Source of the DNA: Rhizobium rosettiformans | GTDB lineage: Bacteria; Pseudomonadota; Alphaproteobacteria; Rhizobiales; Rhizobiaceae | Assembly: GCF_016806065.1 (NCBI RefSeq) | Contig: NZ_CP032405.1 | Span: forward strand, 1,454,001-1,518,000 | DNA length: 64,000 nt | Direction: 5' to 3' | Shown: piece by piece, positions 44,812 to 54,009 of the stretch | Position numbering within the stretch: the stretch's first letter is position 1 | How the letters are laid out: each line of letters begins with the position of its first letter | Made by a program: the position numbers and the translations under genes | Notes under the pieces: model-generated | Told to the model about the DNA's origin: nothing | What the model saw: only the letters and a program-made list of their open reading frames with translations | The model's database searches: none

Positions 44812-46209
44812 CTAGCGTGGCAGGCTGGCGGCCGTTGCCCTGGCCCGGATCTCATCCAGACTCCAGTCCACCAGAAGCTCCCCGTCCTGCCAGACCGGCT
44901 GCAACAGGTTGGGGCGCTTTCCGAGGTCTTCCAGCGGGATAGGCATGATGTCGTAGCCGTCAGTGATCGCAGCCACACGGCCGGCCATCGATACCTTTTC
45001 CTGCGGATTGGATGGGCGGCGCACGACGGGATGCCATCGGCCCCCATCGTCCTGAACGGCGCTGGTGCGCATTGTGAAGGACATCGTGTCCCTATTGATC
45101 TTGTGCAGCAGGCCCGATCCCATGCCGAATGATATGTTTTCGGTAGAGAAACCCATGCCTTCGAGCCGGCCGAGGATCATCTGAATATCCTGGATCGAAA
45201 CGCCGTCCGACTGGATCACCCGGACATTGCCATCGATCACCTTGAAGCCCTTGCCGTTCAGGCGCGTACCAAAGGCGTAGGCGAGTTGGGCCACGACCTG
45301 GACCGGGGTATCGATCGGATCGCCGCTGTCCGGGCGGACTACGAGCACGCCACCGGCCGCGCGCACCTTTGTCTGCAGCTTCTTGCCCCAGATCTCGGAG
45401 ACCGCGTTGTGCAGATCGAAGCTGTCCGAGACAACGGAATAACCGCCGAAACTCGCGAAATTGTCGATCATGTTGGAATAGGCTTCCGTCTCATGCTCCT
45501 GACCCCAGGCAATGATCGTTCCATGTTCGGCCGCCGGGATCGAATGGGCAGGCATTGAGGCCTTGTAGAAGCGGCGTGCCTGCAGAATGGCGGGAAGCGA
45601 ATCAGAGCTGTGGAAGTGCACGAGATGGGCTGCGCCTCCGATCGCAGCCTGTTCGACGCTGGACGTGCTGCGGCAACCATAGTCGCTGATCCGGCTCGGT
45701 TGCAGCCCGGCCGGATCATCAGTCGTCCTGTCCAGAAAGGGCTGTATCGCCATCCGGATGCGCCAGGCGGTCGTCGCGACCGTTGACGGATACCACACGG
45801 CGCGGAGCAATGCGGTCTCCATATAGGAGGTGAGCCACGGCACGAGAGGATCGGTATTGACCACCTGCATGACGGGCACCCCCCGACGGATCGCGGTGCC
45901 TTCCGGCAGTGCCTCGATGCGCAGGGGCAACATGCCGCCGTGCGCATTCAGGATATGCTCCCAGCCCTTGCGGTCGAACGGCTGGCCATGGGCTCGCGCA
46001 ATCTCTTCTGCTTCCTCGATGTCGCCACGGGTGATCGGCGTCGACAGATAGTCCTTCAGGAACATCTGCAGGCCGAAGAACATCACCTCGGGACGGAAAG
46101 AGTTTCCCCGCGTGGTGACAAAGGCGCTGACGGCCCGCGTGTCCTTCGGATATTGCAGAAAGACGCCAAGCTTGTAGCTGTCGGTGTTCAGGAGGAGATT
46201 GCGTGTCAT
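44812..46209 (-). CDS. nadV: Nicotinamide phosphoribosyltransferase
   Basis: This 465-aa NAMPT/NadV-type enzyme condenses nicotinamide with PRPP to nicotinamide mononucleotide, salvaging NAD. Visible landmarks are NLLLNTDSYKLGVFLQYP at the N-terminus, SDYGCRSTSSVEQAAIGG near residue 180, the catalytic-histidine SIPAAEHGTIIAWG near 235, VRPDSGDPIDTP near 300, VIQSDGVSIQDI near 350 and FGMGSGLLHKINRDT near 380. I chose ATG 46209 (MTRNLLLNTDSYKLG) since the upstream in-frame extension is low-complexity and unlike the family. Confidence 0.9.
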   Translation of the reverse strand: MTRNLLLNTDSYKLGVFLQYPKDTRAVSAFVTTRGNSFRPEVMFFGLQMFLKDYLSTPITRGDIEEAEEIARAHGQPFDRKGWEHILNAHGGMLPLRIEALPEGTAIRRGVPVMQVVNTDPLVPWLTSYMETALLRAVWYPSTVATTAWRIRMAIQPFLDRTTDDPAGLQPSRISDYGCRSTSSVEQAAIGGAAHLVHFHSSDSLPAILQARRFYKASMPAHSIPAAEHGTIIAWGQEHETEAYSNMIDNFASFGGYSVVSDSFDLHNAVSEIWGKKLQTKVRAAGGVLVVRPDSGDPIDTPVQVVAQLAYAFGTRLNGKGFKVIDGNVRVIQSDGVSIQDIQMILGRLEGMGFSTENISFGMGSGLLHKINRDTMSFTMRTSAVQDDGGRWHPVVRRPSNPQEKVSMAGRVAAITDGYDIMPIPLEDLGKRPNLLQPVWQDGELLVDWSLDEIRARATAASLPR

Positions 46210-46427
46210 GCCTGCGTCCGTGTTGGATCGAATCGGCGACAGTACGCCGCCTCGCCCATCGTGCATGCCAATCAATGCGCGAGGCTGGTGTCGCCCGTGA
46301 AAATTGCGCCTTAGTAGTTCATTAACCAAATCAGGCAAGGATTGCGGATCGGGATCGGCAGCCGTGGCTCGGCTACTGACGTCCCCCGAAACTCTTGTCC
46401 CAAGGCACCAGAACCGGAGAGGTTGCC

Positions 46428-48137
46428 ATGCTTCCTCCAGTCCTTGCGTCCCCTGCGTCCTACGCGTCTGCCACCGATGCGAAGCCGCGACCGGAACAAC
46501 CGGCCGGCTCTCGCGCCACAGCGCTTGCCCCACCACCAGCGCCGACGCCCATCAACCAGAACTCTGCAATCGCGGGCCAGTTGAACATCATGCTCCTGTC
46601 GGGCCCGGAGCGCATGTCTCAGAGTCTTTCGGTTCTGGCAGACGTTCTCGGCGCAGCCTTGAAGATCGAGCGGCGCTCCGACGAGACACCTGGCGATTAC
46701 ATGGGTCGCTTGATCGAAGGCATCGCGGCACTGCCAGCCGCTGATCGCCTGAAGCTGCAGAAGCTTCTGAACCAGTCGTTTGCCGGACTACAGTTGCGCA
46801 CATTGCTGGCGGCCATGGCCGCCCCGTCAGGCCCGGAACGCGCAACTCTGGCACTTTATCTCGAACTCTATCGCCAGTCGGACAGGGATGGAGCAACACG
46901 CTCGGTCATCTCATCCTATCGCGAAGCGGCTGGAGAGGCCCGCCCGACGGCTCAGAGCGTCAGCCGTCCCTTGGCCGCAAATGATGTCGGAGGTGCGCCG
47001 AACGACACCCAGCGCACCGAACAGACGGCAGCCGGGCAAAACAGACCTCTGAACACGCCAGCCGAGGCCAAAGGCAATGCCGAAGTGCGCGCCGCGAATG
47101 CCGGTCCGCCGCAGCGTCCAGACATGGATGTGACGCGCTCCGGTCGACCCACAACGGCAACGCCATCCGGCTCCATGCCGGGCCTCGGTATTGCGTCCGG
47201 TCGACCCGAAAGTTTGCAGGTGGCGACCGGCGCAAGCCACCCACTGCAGAAGGCCGGGATGGAACCGCAGACGAGCCGAACGGCACCGTTCACAGGTCTG
47301 TCGTTATCGCCCACCGGCAGCCCGGCCACGCAAGCCGAAAGTGGCCAAAGGCTGCCCATGCTAGCAAGCGGCGGCGCCAGACAGCCGGAAGAACGGGCTC
47401 CTGCTGGTATCGGCACCCCGGATCGCCAGACGCCGACCTCCGCTGCGTCTGCCACAGCCATGCCGGTGATCGCCGTGCCGGCGCAGGCGAAGCTCGTACC
47501 ACCGATGTCGGCGGGTTGGCTCGCCGAACTGCTCGAATCGGATTTCGTTCGGACACTCCTGCAGCTGAAAAGCCTGTCGAGCTTGCCGCAAGCCGCGGCC
47601 CGGCCCGGCATCGCTCCCAGCCTGGAAACGCAACCAACGGCAACAATTGCCGTGCGGCCGGCGTCATCCGACGAAACGGGCGATTCAGCTGAACAGCTTG
47701 CGCGGATGCAGGATGCTGCCCTGAAGGAGACGACAGAAGAGCGTCCAGTGGCCGGAGCAATCCCCTTGCCGGAGCAGGCGCTGGCGAGGTTTCCGATTGC
47801 GCGGGAAGGCATGCCCTTGCCCTTCATTCCGTACCAGCTGGAAGACGAATTCGACGTCGAACGCGTCGAGGAGAAGGAAGAAGAGGATCCCGACAATCGG
47901 GATGGGGAGACGGATGCCGAGGACGATGACAGGGACGAAGCTGTCGATGGGGACGAGGATGGTGCAGACGTCGTGATGCCCGAAGACGAACGCCCGGCCG
48001 CTGAACCAGCGGAGACGTATATGCAGGAGAGCACGGTGGCGGAGTTGTCCGCACTACCGGCGCCTTCGGAGACGCCTTTGCCGCCCCCGCCCGAGCCCGC
48101 TCACGAACTCTATCTGCGGATGGCCGGTCTCAATTGA
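46428..48137 (+). CDS. Large Ala/Pro-rich protein with acidic tail, unknown function
   Basis: This is a 569-aa protein of three parts. The N-terminal helical domain (residues ~45-150) begins LNIMLLSGPERMSQSLSVLADVL and contains FAGLQLRTLLAAMAAPSG. A long Ala/Pro/Thr/Gly-rich disordered middle (residues ~160-400) follows. The C-terminal part has a strongly acidic stretch (VEEKEEEDPDNRDGETDAED and on) near 480-530. No signal peptide is present. The layout recalls flagellar hook-length-control or scaffold proteins, but no FliK signature is present, so I leave it unnamed. GGAGAGG seven bases before ATG 46428 fixes the start. Confidence 0.75.
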   Translation: MLPPVLASPASYASATDAKPRPEQPAGSRATALAPPPAPTPINQNSAIAGQLNIMLLSGPERMSQSLSVLADVLGAALKIERRSDETPGDYMGRLIEGIAALPAADRLKLQKLLNQSFAGLQLRTLLAAMAAPSGPERATLALYLELYRQSDRDGATRSVISSYREAAGEARPTAQSVSRPLAANDVGGAPNDTQRTEQTAAGQNRPLNTPAEAKGNAEVRAANAGPPQRPDMDVTRSGRPTTATPSGSMPGLGIASGRPESLQVATGASHPLQKAGMEPQTSRTAPFTGLSLSPTGSPATQAESGQRLPMLASGGARQPEERAPAGIGTPDRQTPTSAASATAMPVIAVPAQAKLVPPMSAGWLAELLESDFVRTLLQLKSLSSLPQAAARPGIAPSLETQPTATIAVRPASSDETGDSAEQLARMQDAALKETTEERPVAGAIPLPEQALARFPIAREGMPLPFIPYQLEDEFDVERVEEKEEEDPDNRDGETDAEDDDRDEAVDGDEDGADVVMPEDERPAAEPAETYMQESTVAELSALPAPSETPLPPPPEPAHELYLRMAGLN

Positions 48138-48155
48138 TACTCCAGACCAAAGAAA

Positions 48156-48183
48156 AACCCGCCGGGATCGCTCCCGGCGGGTT
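48156..48183. terminator. Bidirectional terminator between the acidic-tail gene and rpsA
   Basis: A 12-bp stem AACCCGCCGGGA / TCCCGGCGGGTT with a TCGC loop is preceded by an A-run and followed by CTTT. It can stop both the plus-strand gene and convergent rpsA. Confidence 0.8.
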
Positions 48184-48208
48184 CTTTGCATTCAGCGAAC
48201 AGCGAGGA

Positions 48209-49912
48209 TTAGTCGTTGTTGCGGTTCTTCAGGGCAGCACCCAGGATGTCGCCGAGCGAAGCGCCCGAGTCGGACGAACCGAACTGAGCAACGGCTTCCT
48301 TCTCTTCTGCGATCTCGAGAGCCTTGATCGACAGCATGACCTTGCGGTCCTTCTTGGAGAAGTTGGTGACGCGGGCGTCAAAAACCTGACCAACCGAGAA
48401 ACGCTCCGGACGCTGATCGTCACGATCGCGGGCCAGGTCGTTGCGGCGGATGAAGGACGTGATGTCTTCGTGGCTGACGAGCTTCACTTCGACGCCACCA
48501 TCATTGATGCCGATGACTTCGCACGAGACGACAGCGTTCTTGCGCAGTTCGCCCGAAGTTGCGGCTTCGCCGACAGCGTCGCGGCCGAGCTGCTTGATGC
48601 CGAGCGAGATGCGTTCCTTCTCGACGTCAACATCGAGAACGACGGCCTTGACCATGTCACCCTTGTTGAACTCTTCGATGACCTGCTCGCCCGGACGGTT
48701 CCAGTCGAGGTCGGAGAGGTGAACCATGCCGTCCACGTCGCCTTCGAGGCCGATGAACAGGCCGAACTCGGTCTTGTTCTTGACTTCGCCTTCGACTTCA
48801 GTGCCGGCCGGATGGCTGAAGGCAAATGCCTGCCACGGGTTCTCGAGGGTCTGCTTGAGACCGAGCGAGATACGGCGCTTGGACGGATCGACTTCCAGAA
48901 CGACAACGTCGACGTCCTGCGTGGTCGAAAGGATCTTGCCGGGATGAACGTTCTTCTTCGTCCAGGACATTTCCGAGATGTGGATCAGGCCTTCGATGCC
49001 CGGCTCCAGCTCGACGAATGCACCGTAGTCGGTGATGTTCGTCACGGTACCGGAGATCTTCTTGCCAACCGGGTACTTGGCAGCGATGCCATCCCACGGA
49101 TCCGACTCGAGCTGCTTCATGCCGAGCGAGATGCGGTGCGTTTCCTGGTTGATACGGATGATCTGAACCTTGACCGACTGGCCGATGGACAGGATTTCCG
49201 AAGGATGGTTGACGCGGCGCCATGCCATGTCGGTCACGTGCAGCAGGCCGTCGATGCCGCCGAGGTCAACGAACGCACCGTAATCGGTGATGTTCTTGAC
49301 GACGCCGTCAACAACCTGGCCTTCTTCGAGGTTCTGCACGATTTCCGAACGCTGCTCGGCGCGCGACTCTTCGAGAACCGTACGACGCGAAACAACGATG
49401 TTGCCGCGACGCTTGTCCATCTTGAGGATTTCGAAGGGCTGCGGGTTGTGCATCAGCGGGGTCACGTCGCGGATCGGACGGATGTCCACCTGCGAACGCG
49501 GAAGGAAGGCAACGGCGCCGTCGAGATCGACCGTGAAGCCGCCCTTGACCTGGTTGAAGATAACGCCTTCAACGCGCTCGCCAGCTTCGAACTTGGCTTC
49601 GAGCTTGATCCAGCTTTCTTCGCGACGAGCCTTTTCGCGCGACAGAACAGCTTCGCCGAGAGCGTTTTCGATGCGCTCGACGTAAACTTCGACTTCGTCG
49701 CCGACCTTGAGCGTGCCGTCCTTGGCGCGTGCACCGAATTCCTTCAGCGCAATGCGGCCTTCGACCTTGAGGCCGACGTCAACGATGGCGACGTCCTTCT
49801 CGATGGCCGTGATGATGCCCTTGGCAACATAGCCTTCTGCCAGATCGGTCTTGGCAAAGGATTCTTCGAGGAGGGCTGCAAAGTCCTCACGCGACGGGGT
49901 AGAAACAGACAT
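48209..49912 (-). CDS. rpsA: 30S ribosomal protein S1
   Basis: This 567-aa protein is made of six S1 RNA-binding repeats. Repeats 3-6 carry the strong signature: NITDYGAFVDLGGIDGLLHV, NITDYGAFVELEPGIEGLIH, NKTEFGLFIGLEGDVDGMVH and a final degenerate INDGGVEVKL. It binds mRNA at the 30S subunit and helps initiation. The start is ATG 49912 (MSVSTPSREDF) with GGAG five bases upstream; an in-frame start at 49930 is unlikely. It follows cmk, as in most Proteobacteria. Two hairpins lie in its leader. Confidence 0.97.
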   Translation of the reverse strand: MSVSTPSREDFAALLEESFAKTDLAEGYVAKGIITAIEKDVAIVDVGLKVEGRIALKEFGARAKDGTLKVGDEVEVYVERIENALGEAVLSREKARREESWIKLEAKFEAGERVEGVIFNQVKGGFTVDLDGAVAFLPRSQVDIRPIRDVTPLMHNPQPFEILKMDKRRGNIVVSRRTVLEESRAEQRSEIVQNLEEGQVVDGVVKNITDYGAFVDLGGIDGLLHVTDMAWRRVNHPSEILSIGQSVKVQIIRINQETHRISLGMKQLESDPWDGIAAKYPVGKKISGTVTNITDYGAFVELEPGIEGLIHISEMSWTKKNVHPGKILSTTQDVDVVVLEVDPSKRRISLGLKQTLENPWQAFAFSHPAGTEVEGEVKNKTEFGLFIGLEGDVDGMVHLSDLDWNRPGEQVIEEFNKGDMVKAVVLDVDVEKERISLGIKQLGRDAVGEAATSGELRKNAVVSCEVIGINDGGVEVKLVSHEDITSFIRRNDLARDRDDQRPERFSVGQVFDARVTNFSKKDRKVMLSIKALEIAEEKEAVAQFGSSDSGASLGDILGAALKNRNND

Positions 49913-49924
49913 GAAATCTCCTGG

Positions 49925-50002
49925 TCGCATCCATCTGGATGCGTGAGCGCCGGGGGCTAGTGTTGATCTTGGCCAACAACCGATCCGCTCTTTTAGAAGA
50001 GC
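49925..50002 (-). promoter_or_regulatory. rpsA leader hairpins
   Basis: Two perfect stem-loops lie in the cmk-rpsA gap: GCTCTT-N4-AAGAGC at 49987-50002 and a 7-bp CGCATCC-N4-GGATGCG at 49925-49942. The latter ends only a few bases before the rpsA Shine-Dalgarno. They are candidates for S1 autoregulation. Confidence 0.45.
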
Positions 50003-50064
50003 AATTCCGGCGCGGGGACTGGATGTCGGCCCTCAGGCTTCGGCTTGTCCGAAACCTGGTCACT

Positions 50065-50691
50065 TCATTTCGTCAGGGCAGCGTCGACGAGAGCCTTCGC
50101 CGCCAAGAATGCGGCCTCTATACTCATTTCGGAAGTATCTAGCAAGTGCGCGTCTTCAGCTGGTTTCAATGGGCTGTCGGCCCGTCCCATGTCCCGCTCA
50201 TCGCGTTTCTTCACGTCGGCGAAGATCGAGTCGAAATCGGCGCTGCCGCCCTTCGACAGGATCTCGTCATGGCGGCGTCTGGCGCGAACCTCGGGCGACG
50301 CCGTCACGTAGAGTTTGACCGGAGCGTCCGGGCAGACGACGGTGCCGATATCGCGACCGTCGAGCACAGTGCCGGGCGCGCGCCTCGAGAAGGCGCGCTG
50401 TGCCTCGACGAGGGCGCGACGTACGGCTGGCATGACCGCGATCTTCGAGGCCGCTTCGCCGATCTCGTGCGCCGAAAGAACGTCGCGGTCCAACCCGGCG
50501 AGCTCCACGGCAAGCGCCATGCGCTCTGCCACCGTTTCATCGTCGAGGGGCAGTCCGGCGTCGAGCAGGGCCTTGGCCGTTGCGCGATAGGTGAGCCCCG
50601 TGTCGAGATGATGGAATCCGTAGGTCTCCGCGATCTGGCGCGACAGCGTCCCCTTGCCGGCGGCGGCCGGCCCGTCGATGGCGATGATCAT
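50065..50691 (-). CDS. cmk: Cytidylate kinase
   Basis: This 208-aa kinase phosphorylates (d)CMP with ATP. The P-loop is [15 protein letters not shown] at residues ~5-19, the substrate-binding [10 protein letters not shown] near 30, [16 protein letters not shown] near 95, and the lid segment RARRRHDE near 125. The start is ATG 50691 with GAGG five bases upstream; the 24-codon upstream extension has no support. It is coupled to rpsA, 152 bases downstream. aroA, which I would expect next to it in rhizobia, is not here. Confidence 0.95.
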   Translation of the reverse strand: MIIAIDGPAAAGKGTLSRQIAETYGFHHLDTGLTYRATAKALLDAGLPLDDETVAERMALAVELAGLDRDVLSAHEIGEAASKIAVMPAVRRALVEAQRAFSRRAPGTVLDGRDIGTVVCPDAPVKLYVTASPEVRARRRHDEILSKGGSADFDSIFADVKKRDERDMGRADSPLKPAEDAHLLDTSEMSIEAAFLAAKALVDAALTK

Positions 50692-50911
50692 CCGGTCCTC
50701 ATTGTCTCTGTCTTTGATACCATCGCTGATACAAATCTTGGCAGCCCTTGCCAAGCGAAGCATGCGAACCCCCGGTTGCCAAAATACCTGCGCAGATAGC
50801 CTTTGACAGGAAGAGCATCAGCGATTAAGGGGACCGACTACAGTTTGGCCGGCCTCGCGCCGGGCGCTTGGCGCATGCCCTTAATCTTCACGACTTCATG
50901 AGGCTTTGACA

Positions 50912-51295
50912 GTGGCGAAGGCAGAACTTGGAACGAAACGGACTTGCCCCGACACCGGCAAGAAATTCTACGACCTGAACAAGGACCCGATCGTGTCGCC
51001 GTACACGAACAAGTCCTGGCCGCTTTCCTATTTCGAGGAAACCTCGGTCGCAGCCATCATGGAGAAGGCTGAAGAAGAGGAAGTCGCCGAAGTCGACACC
51101 GAAAATACGGATGTCGAGCTCGTATCCCTTGAGGACGCCGACGAGGCATCGGGCGACGACATCCCTGATATCGGCGACGATGACGTCGAGATCGACGGCG
51201 ATGACGACGACACCTTCCTCGAAGCCGACGAAGACGATGACGACGATGACATGACCGGCCTGATCGGCGTCACCGGCGACGACGACGAAGTCTGA
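50912..51295 (+). CDS. TIGR02300-family protein with acidic tail
   Basis: This 127-aa protein has a conserved N-terminus AKAELGTKRTCPDTGKKFYD (with a CPxTGKKFYD zinc-finger-like element), followed by PIVSPYTNKSWPLSYFEE. It has a long Asp/Glu-rich C-terminal half. It is of the TIGR02300 family, conserved and of unknown function in Alphaproteobacteria. The start is GTG 50912 with GAGG about nine bases upstream; a TTG at 50906 is weaker. It is followed by a strong terminator and tRNA-Ala, an order often seen in rhizobia. Confidence 0.9.
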   Translation: MAKAELGTKRTCPDTGKKFYDLNKDPIVSPYTNKSWPLSYFEETSVAAIMEKAEEEEVAEVDTENTDVELVSLEDADEASGDDIPDIGDDDVEIDGDDDDTFLEADEDDDDDDMTGLIGVTGDDDEV

Positions 51296-51311
51296 TATTT
51301 CAAGGATTTCG

Positions 51312-51339
51312 AGCCCGGGCTTAAAAAAATGCCCGGGCT
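51312..51339 (+). terminator. Rho-independent terminator after the TIGR02300 gene
   Basis: A 9-bp stem AGCCCGGGC / GCCCGGGCT with a ten-base loop is followed by TTCATTTTT. Confidence 0.85.
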
Positions 51340-51450
51340 TTCATTTTTCGGCTTGCCATCTCCGACTACCGGAAGTATCAAGCCGCCACCCCGACGGAAG
51401 CGGTGCTTTCAAACGGGTTCCCGGAGCCGGAAATTAGCCGGCACCCTGAT

Positions 51451-51526
<76 letters not shown>

Positions 51527-51623
51527 AATTTCCATTGAGAATATGATGACTGTTCCACGCCGACTATTCAAGTCTGGCGACTGCAGCGCGTACCGTGTGT
51601 CGCTGGCCGCGCTGCCTCAGCCC

Positions 51624-51821
51624 TCACCGCCGAAACAGCTCTACCCGTTCCCCCGTCTCCGAGAGATCGATCTGGAACCAGTCGATGATCTTGCGGATGT
51701 CGAGCTTCACCTCTCCGTCGCGAAGCTTCAGGTGCAGATTGTTGTCGCTGACATGCACGGGCGTACCGATATAGAGGCGGTCATTGCCGGAGTCGTCCAC
51801 GGTGTCGATGGCAAATCGCAT
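51624..51821 (-). CDS. Small conserved-looking hypothetical protein (65 aa)
   Basis: This 65-aa protein begins MRFAIDTVDDSGNDRLYIG and ends in FQIDLSETGERVELFRR. It alternates beta-type strands and charged turns without cysteine or membrane segments. The excellent GGGAGG seven bases before the ATG at 51821 supports expression. No function is recognised. It lies between tRNA-Ala and the DUF218 gene on the opposite strand. Confidence 0.65.
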   Translation of the reverse strand: MRFAIDTVDDSGNDRLYIGTPVHVSDNNLHLKLRDGEVKLDIRKIIDWFQIDLSETGERVELFRR

Positions 51822-51960
51822 GGTTTCCTCCCGGAAAATTTAGAATCGAAATGGGTGACAGTGGGACGAGGGTTTAGTAACGCCTCCTTGAGCGAAGCTG
51901 GCCTCCCTGAGGTCTGATGGCTTCAGGCGTAGGCGGAAAGTCGGATCGGGAGAGTGCAGA

Positions 51961-52752
51961 TTGTTTGTGGTTTCAAAACTGTTTTGGAATGCGATCCAGC
52001 CGCTCTCGCTCGTTTTCCTGCTCGGGCTGCTCGCGCTGGCCTTGATCTGGTTCCGCTGGCTCCGGTTGGCCGTTGCTGCCCTGTCGCTCTCGCTTTTGAT
52101 TCTGTTCCTCACCCTCTACACGACCCTTGGCTCCGTCCTGCTGCAAAGCTTGGAGGCTCGATTTTCCAAACCGGCGGCAGATCCGGCAAGTGTATCTTGC
52201 ATGATCGTGCTCGGCGGCGCCTTCGAGACCGAAGTCACGACAGCGCGCGGCGGTGTGGATCTCAATCAGGCGGCCGACCGCTTCGTTGAGGCACTGCGCC
52301 TCGCAATGCGATATCCCGAGGCAAGCATTCTCGTGTCTGGCGGCGACGGATCCCTGAGTGGTGTTTATGAGGGCGATGCTGCGGCATCGATCCGTTTCTT
52401 CGAGGCTTTCGGGATATCAAGCGACCGGCTCATCGCCGAAACGACATCCAGAAACACCGATGAAAACGCCCAGAACAGTCGCGAACTTCTGTCCAGCCGC
52501 GATCTGGGTCAATGTCTGCTGATCACGTCTGCCTTCCACATGCCACGCTCAGTCGGGCTGTTTCGAAAGGCAGGTGTGGATGTAGCCCCCTGGCCGGTCG
52601 ATTATCGCACTGCCGGCAATCTGACCTTCGCGCTCGACTTCACGCAGCCGACCCTCAACGCGCAGCAGATGTCGACAGCCGTCCGCGAGTGGGTGGGGCT
52701 GGCCGGCTATCGAATTCTCGGCAGGATCGACGACGTCTTTCCCGCGCCGTAA
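51961..52752 (+). CDS. DUF218 (ElyC/YdcF/SanA-type) membrane protein
   Basis: This 263-aa protein has two N-terminal membrane segments (LSLVFLLGLLALALIWF and LAVAALSLSLLILFLTLY). A periplasmic DUF218 domain follows: MIVLGGAFETEV near residue 80, ILVSGGDGSLSG near 123, ETTSRNTDENAQNS near 160 and LLITSAFHMPRSVGLFRKAG near 182. Relatives such as E. coli ElyC act in envelope and peptidoglycan precursor homeostasis. The start is a TTG at 51961 with GGGAGAG six bases upstream; a GTG two codons later is the alternative. Confidence 0.87.
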   Translation: MFVVSKLFWNAIQPLSLVFLLGLLALALIWFRWLRLAVAALSLSLLILFLTLYTTLGSVLLQSLEARFSKPAADPASVSCMIVLGGAFETEVTTARGGVDLNQAADRFVEALRLAMRYPEASILVSGGDGSLSGVYEGDAAASIRFFEAFGISSDRLIAETTSRNTDENAQNSRELLSSRDLGQCLLITSAFHMPRSVGLFRKAGVDVAPWPVDYRTAGNLTFALDFTQPTLNAQQMSTAVREWVGLAGYRILGRIDDVFPAP

Positions 52753-52755
52753 ACG

Positions 52756-53229
52756 TCACTTTTTCGAGATCGTAAAGAATGTCGTGCCACGCACGCGAAC
52801 CGTCATGGCGCAGGGCTCCTGGCCCTCTTCCCGCTCGCAATAGCGGGGATGCATCTTCAGGACGAAGACCATGTTGCCGAAGCGCTGGATGAAGTCATAG
52901 GAATACATCTGTGCCGTGGCGATCATGAAGTAGCCGCCTTCCTTCACCTGTAGATAGAAGTTGAAGGGGCATCCTTCGGCCGTGCAATCGGGCCCCCGCA
53001 CGCCGTCGCAGACGATTTCGCTGCTGTTGGTGACGACGTCCTGGAGCCCGTCATTGTTGATGTCGATCCGGTCGAGGAAGCGGCCGCCATACTGCACCAC
53101 GTCGCAACGCTTGGCATAGTGGTTCTTCTCGTAGATCTCGGGATCGGTCAGCAGTTCCTGCTGGGCGAAGGCGGGCATGGCGAAAATGCCGGTCGCGACA
53201 ACGAGGAGGAGGCGGAATAGGAAAGACAC
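52756..53229 (-). CDS. Secreted hypothetical protein
   Basis: This ~157-aa exported protein has a signal peptide VSFLFRLLLVVATGIFAMPA with cleavage after AFA. The mature part contains DRIDINNDGLQDVVTNSSE, which resembles a calcium-binding or FG-GAP-like Dx[DN]xDG loop. It also has paired cysteines (CDGVRGPDCTAEGC; CEREEGQEPC) likely to form disulfides. I chose GTG 53229 with GGAG eight bases upstream; a TTG at 53250 is also possible. Convergent with the DUF218 gene, three bases apart. The function is unknown. Confidence 0.72.
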   Translation of the reverse strand: MSFLFRLLLVVATGIFAMPAFAQQELLTDPEIYEKNHYAKRCDVVQYGGRFLDRIDINNDGLQDVVTNSSEIVCDGVRGPDCTAEGCPFNFYLQVKEGGYFMIATAQMYSYDFIQRFGNMVFVLKMHPRYCEREEGQEPCAMTVRVRGTTFFTISKK

Positions 53230-53354
53230 GGTCTGGACTCCGGATCGCAATCTGTGCTGAACGAAAGAGAAGTCTAGCGGCTGCGTCTTGCCTCACCCTT
53301 AACGGCGTGCGGCAAATCTCGCCCGGACCGGAGGCTCCAGCGAGGAAAGAAGCC

Positions 53355-53990
53355 ATGTCGCTCCTGTCTTATCTCGACTATGCGGGGATTGCCCTGTTTG
53401 CTGCCACCGGCGCGCTTGCAGCGTCGCGAAAGCAGCTCGACATGATCGGCTTCTTGTTCTTTGCGGTTGTGACCGGGCTCGGCGGCGGCACGGTCCGCGA
53501 CATCGTGCTCGGTCGCGTGCCCGTCTACTGGGTTCTCAACCCCGATTACATCCTGATCTGCTGTGCAATCGGCGTCGTCGTCTTCTTTACCGCCCACATG
53601 GTCGAATCGCGCTACCGCCTGTTGATATGGCTCGATGCGATCGGGCTGTCGGCCTATTGCGTGATGGGTGCTGCAAAAGGTCTGGCCGCGACCGGCTCGC
53701 CGACGATCGCGATCGTGACCGGCACGCTGACCGCAAGTCTGGGCGGTGTGCTGCGCGATCTCCTGGCCAATGAGCCATCCGTGCTGCTGCGACCGGAGAT
53801 CTACATCACGGCGGCGCTGGTCGGGGCAGCGGTTTTCACGGGTGCCCACGAGTTCGGCGCACCGCTCTATGTCGCTTCTGCCCTGGGGGCGATCGCGGCC
53901 TTCCTGTTGCGCGGCGGCGCACTCTACTTTGGATGGACGTTTCCGACCTACAAGCACAAGCCTGGCCGACATCCGGATGAGGTCATGTAA
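53355..53990 (+). CDS. Trimeric intracellular cation (TRIC)-type channel, UPF0126
   Basis: This 211-aa inner-membrane protein has seven hydrophobic segments in two pseudo-repeats. Each repeat carries the glycine-rich kink of bacterial TRIC channels: TGLGGGTVRDIVLGRVP near residue 45 and TASLGGVLRDLLANEPS near 130. Prokaryotic TRIC proteins are K+-permeable channels, and older annotations call them YadS/YicG. GAGGAAAGAAGCC precedes ATG 53355. Confidence 0.9.
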   Translation: MSLLSYLDYAGIALFAATGALAASRKQLDMIGFLFFAVVTGLGGGTVRDIVLGRVPVYWVLNPDYILICCAIGVVVFFTAHMVESRYRLLIWLDAIGLSAYCVMGAAKGLAATGSPTIAIVTGTLTASLGGVLRDLLANEPSVLLRPEIYITAALVGAAVFTGAHEFGAPLYVASALGAIAAFLLRGGALYFGWTFPTYKHKPGRHPDEVM

Positions 53991-54009
53991 GGGGAGGCGA
54001 GGGCGAGTT

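Noticed and set aside
46428..48137. Flagellar hook-length control protein FliK
   Set aside because: The layout is similar, but no FliK C-terminal domain motif and no flagellar neighbours are present.
48134..49960. A 608-codon open frame on the plus strand opposite rpsA
   Set aside because: Antisense shadow of rpsA; it crosses the bidirectional terminator and has no family features.
51840..52112. A 90-codon minus-strand frame opposite the DUF218 gene start
   Set aside because: It overlaps the DUF218 gene, has no ribosome-binding site and has a low-complexity Ser/Arg composition.
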